From Paeniglutamicibacter antarcticus (GTDB lineage Bacteria; Actinomycetota; Actinomycetes; Actinomycetales; Micrococcaceae): a stretch of DNA of 64,000 nt. Where the stretch lies: positions 124,001-188,000 of the forward strand of contig NZ_CZJT01000106.1 of the NCBI RefSeq assembly GCF_900010755.1. Direction: 5' to 3'. The notes below the pieces were generated by a model. It worked only from the letters and a program-made list of their open reading frames with translations, was not told the DNA's origin and did no database searches. This document shows positions 58,073 to 64,000 of this stretch, piece after piece (position 1 is the first letter of the stretch; each line of letters opens with the position of its first letter). Made by a program: the position numbers and the translations under genes.

Positions 58073-60430
58073 TTAGACGTTGACGCCCAGGGTGGCGCGG
58101 GCCGCGATGGTTGCCTCCACGAGGTTTGCCAGCGACGCTTCGGTTTCCGCGTAGCCTCGGGTTTTTAGGCCGCAGTCCGGGTTGATCCACAGCTGCTTGG
58201 CCGGCAACGAGGCCAGAGCAATGTCGATGAGCTCGGCGACCTCTTCGGTGGAGGGTACGCGCGGGGAGTGGATGTCGTAGACGCCGGGGCCGATGCCGCG
58301 GGAGTAGCCGAACTCGGTCAGGTCCGCGGTGACCTCCATGCGGGAGCGTGCTGCCTCGATCGAGGTGACATCGGCATCCAGCGCGTCGATGGCGTCGATG
58401 ATCTCGCCGAATTCCGAGTAGCACAGGTGCGTGTGGATCTGGGTGGCGTCAACCGCGCCGGCGGTGGATAGCCGGAAGGAGTCAACCGACCACTTCAGGT
58501 AGGCCAGCTGGTCCACCTTGCGCAGCGGGAGCAGTTCGCGCAGCGCCGGCTCATCGACCTGGATGATGCCGATGCCTGCGGCCTGCAGGTCATCGATCTC
58601 ATCGCGCAGCGCCAGTGCCACCTGGTTGGCGGAGAGCGCCAACGGCTGGTCGTCGCGGATGAAGCTCCAAGCCAAGATGGTGACCGGGCCGGTGAGCATG
58701 CCCTTGAGCGGCTTGGTGGTCAGCGATGCCGCGTAGGAGATCCACGGGACGGTGAAGGCCGCCGGGCGCGAGACGTCTCCCCAGAGGATCGAGGGGCGGG
58801 TGGCGCGGGATCCGTAGGACTGCACCCAGCCGTTTTCGGTTTCGGCAAAGCCGTCGAAGTTCTCGGCGAAGTACTGGACCATGTCGTTGCGCTCGGCTTC
58901 GCCGTGCACCAGCACGTCCAGGCCCAGGCGCTCCTGGAGTTCCACGACGCGGGCGATCTCCGCCTTGAGGAAGCGCTCATAGGCGGCGTCATCGATGCTG
59001 CCGTTGCGGTGTGCTGCGCGGGCGGTGCGGACCTCGCCGGTCTGCGGGAAGGAGCCGATGGTGGTGGTCGGCAGCGGCGGAAGCTCCAATGCGGCGTCCT
59101 GGGCGGCTTCGCGGATTTCGGCGCTGGCGCGGGAGAAGTCGGCATCGCTCAGTGCCGCCAGGCGTTCGCGGACCGCAGGGACCGTGGTTCCTGCAAATGA
59201 TGCCCGGTGGTTGATCGCGGCCTCGGCGGCGGACAGTTCGGCGGCGATCGCCGATTCGCCCTGCGCCAGGCCCTTGGCCAGGGTGATGACCTCGGCGACC
59301 TTCTGGTTGGCGAAGGCCAGCCATTCGGGAAGGTGGCCCGGCAGGTTCTTTTCCAGGGTGACATCGTGCGGGACGTGCTGCAAGGAGGTGGCGGTGCCCA
59401 CGGCGAGGACGCCGTTGACCTGGTGCACCTCGGATGCCAGCTCACGCAGGGTGTACAGCGAGGCGGCGAGGTCGTTGCGCCAGATATTGCGTGAGTCAAC
59501 GACGCCTGCCACCAGCGTGGAACCTTCAAGGTCGCCGAGGAATGCGGCGGTTGGCAGTTGGCCGCGGACCAGGTCCGCGTGCACCGCCTCAACTCCGGCG
59601 CGGGCCAGCAACCCCTGGGTGGCGCCCGGTGCTGCGGCATCCCCTGCGGTTCCGTAACCGGTGGTCACGAACAGTGCGGGGCGTGCGGTGGCCGCGGCCA
59701 GGGTGGTGTAGACGGTTTGGGCCAGGGCGCCGGGGATGGCGAGTTCGGCGCCGCGGTCGGTGACCAGTGCCGGCTCGTCAAGCTGCACCCACGGGGCACC
59801 GGCAGCGTTGAGTTCGGCAAGGATCTGCACGTAGGCGGCAACGACCTCATCGATGCGGCTCAGCGGATTAAAGCCCGCCACTGCCGAGTCCTCGGCCTTG
59901 GCCAGCAGCAGGTAGGTGATGGGGCCGACAAGCGTGGGGCGGATGGTGTTTCCGTTGGCCGCGTGGGCCTTGAAGTCTTCGACCAGCACGCTGGCGTTGG
60001 CGACGATCGGGGTGTTCTCGCCGATTTCCGGGACCAGGTAGTGGTAGTTGGTGTCGAACCACTTGGTCATTTCCAGCGGGGCGCGGGACTCGTCGCCGCG
60101 GGCCAGGACGAATGAGGCAGCGGTGTTGATTTTGCCATTGGCATCTGCGAGGCCGGCGAAGCGGGTGGGCAGTGCGGAGAGGGCGAGCGTGGCGTCGAGG
60201 ACCTGGTCGTAGTAGGCGAAGTCGCCGGGCAGCGACGCATCGGCGGCATTCAGGCCAAGCCCGGTGAGCTTGGCAAGGTTTGCCTGCTGCAGTTCGCGGG
60301 CAGCTGCGTGCAAGCTGGCTTCGTCGGTGCGGTTGGCCCAGTGCGCTTCGAGGGCCTTCTTGAGTTCACGGTTTGGCCCGATGCGCGGGTAGCCGAGGAT
60401 GGAGGCAGCTGGGAAGGTTGGCTTGCTCAT
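58073..60430 (-). CDS. metE: Cobalamin-independent methionine synthase
   Basis: A 785-residue MetE transferring the methyl group of 5-methyl-THF(Glu3) to homocysteine. The N-terminal half starts with [18 protein letters not shown]. The C-terminal half carries the zinc ligands in [10 protein letters not shown] and [10 protein letters not shown], with [12 protein letters not shown] between. The length is typical. ATG 60430 follows AAGGAG at 8 bases. It follows metF by about 100 bases without a clear terminator and is probably under the same SAM riboswitch. Confidence 0.95.
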   Translation of the reverse strand: MSKPTFPAASILGYPRIGPNRELKKALEAHWANRTDEASLHAAARELQQANLAKLTGLGLNAADASLPGDFAYYDQVLDATLALSALPTRFAGLADANGKINTAASFVLARGDESRAPLEMTKWFDTNYHYLVPEIGENTPIVANASVLVEDFKAHAANGNTIRPTLVGPITYLLLAKAEDSAVAGFNPLSRIDEVVAAYVQILAELNAAGAPWVQLDEPALVTDRGAELAIPGALAQTVYTTLAAATARPALFVTTGYGTAGDAAAPGATQGLLARAGVEAVHADLVRGQLPTAAFLGDLEGSTLVAGVVDSRNIWRNDLAASLYTLRELASEVHQVNGVLAVGTATSLQHVPHDVTLEKNLPGHLPEWLAFANQKVAEVITLAKGLAQGESAIAAELSAAEAAINHRASFAGTTVPAVRERLAALSDADFSRASAEIREAAQDAALELPPLPTTTIGSFPQTGEVRTARAAHRNGSIDDAAYERFLKAEIARVVELQERLGLDVLVHGEAERNDMVQYFAENFDGFAETENGWVQSYGSRATRPSILWGDVSRPAAFTVPWISYAASLTTKPLKGMLTGPVTILAWSFIRDDQPLALSANQVALALRDEIDDLQAAGIGIIQVDEPALRELLPLRKVDQLAYLKWSVDSFRLSTAGAVDATQIHTHLCYSEFGEIIDAIDALDADVTSIEAARSRMEVTADLTEFGYSRGIGPGVYDIHSPRVPSTEEVAELIDIALASLPAKQLWINPDCGLKTRGYAETEASLANLVEATIAARATLGVNV

Positions 60431-60533
60431 GGTGTTTCTCCTTGTAAGGGGCAGGGCTGCTTTAAGTGTTGAAAGTGTGGGCTGGTTGGATTGCGGTGCG
60501 GTTGGACGACTGCGCAGTTAGACGACCGCACGG

Positions 60534-61460
60534 TTAGACAGCTGCGCGTTGGGCCCAGGCACTGTTGGCCAGCAGCCGGGTCCGCGGCAGTTCGAGCCGT
60601 TCGATGACATCGAGTGAGGCGCGGTGGTCGTTGAAGGTGTAGAGGTGGACGCCCGGTGCCCCCTCGTCGAAGGCCCGCCGGGCCAGGTTCACCGCGGCGC
60701 TCACGCCGATCTTGTGGCGTTCGGCCTCGGAACCTGCCGTGTCCAGTGCGTGTGCCAGGACCGGAGCCGGGTCCACCCCGACCATTGATGCCAAGCGGTT
60801 GAGCCGTTTGCTGCTGGCCAGCGGGATGACCCCGGGGATGATCGGGATGCTTACCCCGGCCCGGCGGGCGGCCACCACCAGGTTGGTGTATTCCTCGGGC
60901 CGGAAATACACCTGGGTGATTGCGTAGTTCGCCCCCGAACGTTCCTTGCCCAACAGCACCTCCACGTCGTGCTCAAACGACGGGGATTCGGGATGCCTGA
61001 TGGGGTAGGCCGCCACGCCGACCCCGAGCCGGCCGCCGGCAAGTGCCGCCGAATGGTCGGTCTCAACCTCGCGGATCAGTTCGATCAGGTAGCGGGCGAA
61101 GGGGAATTCCCCGCGCCAGCCATCGGGATCGGTGGGCAAATCGCCACGCAGTGCCAGGACCCCGCGCACTCCGAGTGAGATGAAGTGGCGGATCAGGTTC
61201 TCAAGTGATTGACGGCTCTCCCCCACGCAGGTCAGGTGCGCCAACGGGCGCAGCCGGGTGTTCTGGACGAGGTGTTCGATCAGCTCCAGTGACGCCCTCC
61301 GGCGCTCGTGGGTTCCCGAGTAGGTGACCGAGACATAATCGGGGTTGGTGGCCTGGAGGGCCTCGATACTGTTGAAGACGCCCTCGGTAGCGTCGCGGTT
61401 CACCGGCGGGTACAGCTCGTAGGACAGTGACGGCGGGGCCGCGGACGGTGAAATGCTCAT
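60534..61460 (-). CDS. metF: Methylenetetrahydrofolate reductase
   Basis: A TIM-barrel flavoprotein of 308 residues that supplies 5-methyl-THF to MetE. Family features are SYELYPPVNRDATEG near the start, DYVSVTYSGTHERRR, ALRGDLPTD, and QVYFRPEEYTNLV, then IIPGVIPLASSKRL. ATG 61460 is chosen because GAGGAG precedes it at 6 bases; the frame is open 56 codons further upstream through the riboswitch leader. The ribosome binding site is inside a small hairpin, and a SAM-I riboswitch lies 108 bases upstream. Confidence 0.95.
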   Translation of the reverse strand: MSISPSAAPPSLSYELYPPVNRDATEGVFNSIEALQATNPDYVSVTYSGTHERRRASLELIEHLVQNTRLRPLAHLTCVGESRQSLENLIRHFISLGVRGVLALRGDLPTDPDGWRGEFPFARYLIELIREVETDHSAALAGGRLGVGVAAYPIRHPESPSFEHDVEVLLGKERSGANYAITQVYFRPEEYTNLVVAARRAGVSIPIIPGVIPLASSKRLNRLASMVGVDPAPVLAHALDTAGSEAERHKIGVSAAVNLARRAFDEGAPGVHLYTFNDHRASLDVIERLELPRTRLLANSAWAQRAAV

Positions 61461-61465
61461 GAATT

Positions 61466-61489
61466 GCTCCTCGTCTAAACGAGGGAGGC
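61466..61489 (-). promoter_or_regulatory. Hairpin covering the metF ribosome binding site
   Basis: In the minus RNA, CCTCGT-TTAG-ACGAGG places the GAGGAG ribosome binding site in the 3' arm, 6 bases before the start codon. It would block initiation when formed and fits translational control by the riboswitch upstream. Confidence 0.6.
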
Positions 61490-61567
61490 CCCAAGGTACG
61501 CCACCAAAGCCCCAGTCATCCGGAACGGAAAACTGCGGCCATGGTGAGCGAATGCTGTGAAGCGGCT

Positions 61568-61683
61568 CCATCGCTTCTGGCTTTAGCACCCTCGCCAAAC
61601 GGAGTCCCCTGCTGACAGGGAAATCCATCGGGTGATGGTTGCTGCGGCGTCAACGAGCCAGATCTCTCAGCCGCTCTTGATGG
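61568..61683 (-). ncRNA. SAM-I (S-box) riboswitch upstream of metF
   Basis: The minus strand reads CCATCAAGAGCGGCTGAGAG, then CTGGCTCGTTGACGCCGCAGCAACC in shorter conserved blocks. It continues with a CCATC/GATGG hairpin and a CCCTG/CAGGG hairpin, and ends GGTGCTAAAGCC and the closing GATGG. The AGAG, kink-turn GA, GCAACC and GGTGCTAA blocks are diagnostic of the S-box family. P1 is CCATC/GATGG. The family lowers expression when S-adenosylmethionine is abundant. Confidence 0.92.
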
Positions 61684-62072
61684 TTGATGAATTCATCATG
61701 TTCCACGTTTCACAGCGGCCGCAAGGTGCCGGCCAGGCAGCGTGTCACGAAGGGTCAGAACACTTCACATGACGATTTTTTGTCACTTTTGTCCACGTTG
61801 GCCGAGGAATTATTACGTTCAATGGAATGGTAATTTCCCCGGTTCTTCAATGGTTCTCCATTGGTTCGTTACTCGTCGCCTCCAGTGTGAAGCCATTGTG
61901 AACCGGAGACCCCTTACGTTCAGTGAGACGATAAGATACTGTCTTCACGACAGGATCTTGTCGGATTGACCCACTTCGACCTTGTGCAAACCCGCACGCT
62001 GGCATGGTCCTGCACACTGGTGTTCCGTCTCGGCGGAACACCCACCACGTAGACATAAAAAGGGGAATGGGA
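61684..62072. other. Divergent intergenic region between the metF leader and the SDR gene
   Basis: No gene. AT-rich stretches near 61770-61830 could hold promoters in both directions. The inverted repeat at 61933-61959 lies on the SDR side. Confidence 0.6.
61933..61959. promoter_or_regulatory. Operator-like inverted repeat upstream of the SDR gene
   Basis: AAGATACTGTC-TTCAC-GACAGGATCTT is an 11-bp inverted repeat with one mismatch and a 5-base spacer, centred about 127 bases upstream of the SDR start. It looks like a TetR- or GntR-type operator; no regulator is adjacent. Confidence 0.5.
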
Positions 62073-62816
62073 ATGCAGCTTGCCAACAAGGTAGTCATCG
62101 TCACCGGTGGAGCATCGGGAATCGGGGGCGCCATTTCCCGGGTTTTGGTGGCCCGCGGCGCCAAGGTCGTCGCCGTTGACGTCAACGGCGAGGCCGGGGC
62201 CACGCTCAAGGGAGATCTCGGCGGCGACGTGCAGTTCCTGTTGGGCGACGTCAGCGACAAGGCAGTGGCGGCGGCGGCCGTGGAGCTGGCCAGCGAAACT
62301 TACGGCGGGTTGGACGCGCTGGTGAACAACGCCCATGCCTCTCGCCAAGCCATGTTCAACGACCTGACCGAGGAACAGTGGGAGCTTTCCTTCAACACAG
62401 GCTTCCGCGCCACCCGCCAATTCATGGCGGCCGCCTACCCGCTGCTGGCGGTCAACGGCGGTTCGGTGGTGAACTTCGGCTCGGGTTCGGCGATGGTCGG
62501 CCAGATGACCCAGGCGGCTTACGCCTCCGCCAAGGAAGCCATCCGCGGGCTGTCCCGCGTGACGGCCAACGAGTGGGCCAAAGACAACATCCGCGTCAAC
62601 GTCGTCTCCCCCATGGCGCTGACCGACGGTGTCAAGGCCTGGAGCGAAGCATACCCGCAGATGTACCAGGACTCCCTGGCCAAGGTCCCGCTGGGGCGCT
62701 TCGGGGATCCGGAAGAAGACGTCGCACCCATCGTGGCGTTCCTGGTCTCGGATGATTCGCGGTACATGACGGGCCAGACCCTCATGGCCGACGGCGGGGC
62801 AAACAAGCTCTACTAG
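62073..62816 (+). CDS. Short-chain dehydrogenase/reductase
   Basis: A classical SDR of 247 residues. The cofactor motif is TGGASGIG (about residues 11-18), and DVN after the second strand suggests NAD preference. NNAH replaces the common NNAG, the catalytic serine lies in GSGSAM, and the Tyr-Lys pair is YASAK. The C-terminus has MTGQTLMADGGANKLY. The substrate is unknown. ATG 62073 is favoured over 62067 from the AAGGGG spacing. It has its own likely operator upstream. Confidence 0.9.
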   Translation: MQLANKVVIVTGGASGIGGAISRVLVARGAKVVAVDVNGEAGATLKGDLGGDVQFLLGDVSDKAVAAAAVELASETYGGLDALVNNAHASRQAMFNDLTEEQWELSFNTGFRATRQFMAAAYPLLAVNGGSVVNFGSGSAMVGQMTQAAYASAKEAIRGLSRVTANEWAKDNIRVNVVSPMALTDGVKAWSEAYPQMYQDSLAKVPLGRFGDPEEDVAPIVAFLVSDDSRYMTGQTLMADGGANKLY

Positions 62817-63010
62817 CCAGTCTCCTGGTTCGGGGCGGGCGGTGCACACAGCCGGTGGCACCTCTCGCACCCGGACCCCGGGGCCCTGTCCGGGGACGCA
62901 GGCGGCCCCGCATCGAAGCCGCCGCGCGGGCCTTGGCACGCGGGTTCTCGCTGGCCAACAAGCGTTTTACCGCCGGTTCACGACCGAGAACCACTAGGCT
63001 GGTGCGCACC

Positions 63011-64000
63011 ATGGAAAACAGGAACAATAACCACCAAACCGGCGGCCGGGAACGGATCATCAGCGAGGACCCGCGTCCGGGCGAAGACGAATTCCGCGCC
63101 GATGTCGAACGCATTCGTTTCTCCCCCTATTTCTCCCGGCTTTCGGCAGTGACCCAGGTGATCCCGCAGGCCGGCGCCGGCACCGTGGTGCATAACCGGC
63201 TCACTCATTCCTTGAAGGTCTCGGCGGTTGCCCGTTCCATCGCGATCGGACTGCGCACCGCCGACGAGCCCACGCGAAAGCTGGTGGCCGAACTCGGAGG
63301 GTGCGATCCGGTAGTGGTGCAGGCCGCGGCCGCCGCCCATGACCTGGGGCATCCTCCCTTCGGGCACCTCGGCGAACAGGAACTGGACAGGGTGGCCAGA
63401 AACGTTTTGCGGCTGCCCGATGGTTTTGAGGGCAATGCCCAGAGCTTCAGGATCCTGACCGCGCTGGATAGTTGCGACGTCAGTGCCCGTGGGCTCAACC
63501 TGACCCGTGCGGTGCGGGCGGCCGTTTTGAAGTACCCGTGGACCCGCAATGAATGGCGTTCGATGCCGGGCCGGGGCCCCGAGCTGCTGCCCCGCGGGGT
63601 GGGCGAGGGCGGCGGAACCGCGGCGGTGAAGTACTCAGCCTATGACATCGAGGCCGCCGAGATGCGCGATGTGCTTTCGGTCTTCCCGCAGATCGCCGAG
63701 CACCAGCAAACCCTTGAATGCTCGGTCATGGATATCGCCGATGACATCGCCTATGCGGTCCACGACCTGGATGATTTCTACCGGGCCGGGGTGTTGCAGT
63801 ACACCTTGGTTTCCACGGAATTGCGGGCGTGGATTGACTCGGGCCCCGCCCTGGCCCGGCTTGAAGAACAGGAACTTGATCCGCGACGTCCCGGGCATGA
63901 ACTCGAACGCACGTGGCGCCGGGTTGCCGCCAAGGACCCGTGGATCGCCAACGCCGATGCCTTCCGTGACTCAGTCAAACGGGTTGACAACGATCTTGTG
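63011..64000 (+). CDS. dgt: Deoxyguanosinetriphosphate triphosphohydrolase-like protein (partial, 3' end outside window)
   Basis: The first 330 residues of an HD-domain dNTP triphosphohydrolase, which hydrolyses dNTPs to deoxynucleosides and tripolyphosphate. The metal site is set by HNRLTHSLKV (first histidine) and the HD pair in AHDLGHPPFGH, with later ligand region CSVMDIADDIAYAVHDLDD. RIRFSPYFSRLSAVTQV near the N-terminus is typical. ATG 63011 is the likely start. The gene continues beyond the right edge of the window. Confidence 0.92.
   Translation, partial: MENRNNNHQTGGRERIISEDPRPGEDEFRADVERIRFSPYFSRLSAVTQVIPQAGAGTVVHNRLTHSLKVSAVARSIAIGLRTADEPTRKLVAELGGCDPVVVQAAAAAHDLGHPPFGHLGEQELDRVARNVLRLPDGFEGNAQSFRILTALDSCDVSARGLNLTRAVRAAVLKYPWTRNEWRSMPGRGPELLPRGVGEGGGTAAVKYSAYDIEAAEMRDVLSVFPQIAEHQQTLECSVMDIADDIAYAVHDLDDFYRAGVLQYTLVSTELRAWIDSGPALARLEEQELDPRRPGHELERTWRRVAAKDPWIANADAFRDSVKRVDNDLV

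Noticed and set aside
61568..61683. T-box leader for the metF operon
   Set aside because: The conserved AGGGTGGNACCGCG of T-boxes is absent, whereas GCAACC and GGTGCTAA fit the SAM-I riboswitch.

Overview
The window is a stretch of high-GC actinobacterial chromosome. It has frequent GTG and TTG starts, strong AGGAGG-type ribosome binding sites, an IdeR/DtxR-type iron box, and housekeeping genes whose sequence and grouping suggest the Micrococcaceae (Arthrobacter sensu lato). The genus is an inference. Most of the window is ordinary core genome. No rRNA, tRNA, insertion sequence, integrase or CRISPR array was found.

Layout. At 0-10 kb, all on the minus strand, are a partial mazG and a nucleoside uptake and salvage block. 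In transcription order this block is the BMP lipoprotein, an ABC ATPase, two permeases, cdd and deoA, then dedA and add. Hairpins separate the lipoprotein gene from the ATPase gene and cdd from deoA. At 10-20 kb are an M20 amidohydrolase, mannose-1-phosphate guanylyltransferase, the sdhCDAB operon, and a minus-strand group of xthA, trpS, a 2H phosphoesterase and a YihY-like protein. At 21-28 kb the composition is visibly more AT-rich. This part holds a 1560-residue secreted multidomain protein and two anchored proteins of unknown function. At 28-32 kb are a GAP-family membrane protein, a two-component system, a probable decayed gene and a VOC protein. At 32-39 kb is an accessory catabolic cluster: a cytochrome P450 with its own [2Fe-2S] ferredoxin and ferredoxin reductase, two LysR regulators, and a metabolite:H+ symporter. 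At 39-43 kb is an iron(III) ABC importer behind an IdeR/DtxR-type box. At 43-48 kb are an acyl-lipid desaturase and a SHOCT / response regulator / histidine kinase / PepSY group.

The last 16 kb is dominated by one-carbon and methionine metabolism. glyA-folD is preceded by a ZTP riboswitch. purU lies divergently beyond a flavoprotein gene. metF-metE is preceded by a SAM-I riboswitch and followed by metY-metB. The metE-metY gap holds an uncharacterised structured element ahead of a terminator-like hairpin. A gamma-carbonic-anhydrase-like gene, a Gfo/Idh/MocA oxidoreductase, an SDR and a partial dNTP triphosphohydrolase complete the window.

The best candidates for undescribed biology are the P450 cluster, whose I-helix lacks the usual acid/threonine pair, the giant surface protein with its neighbours, and the structured element ahead of metY. 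None of these could be tested by database search here.
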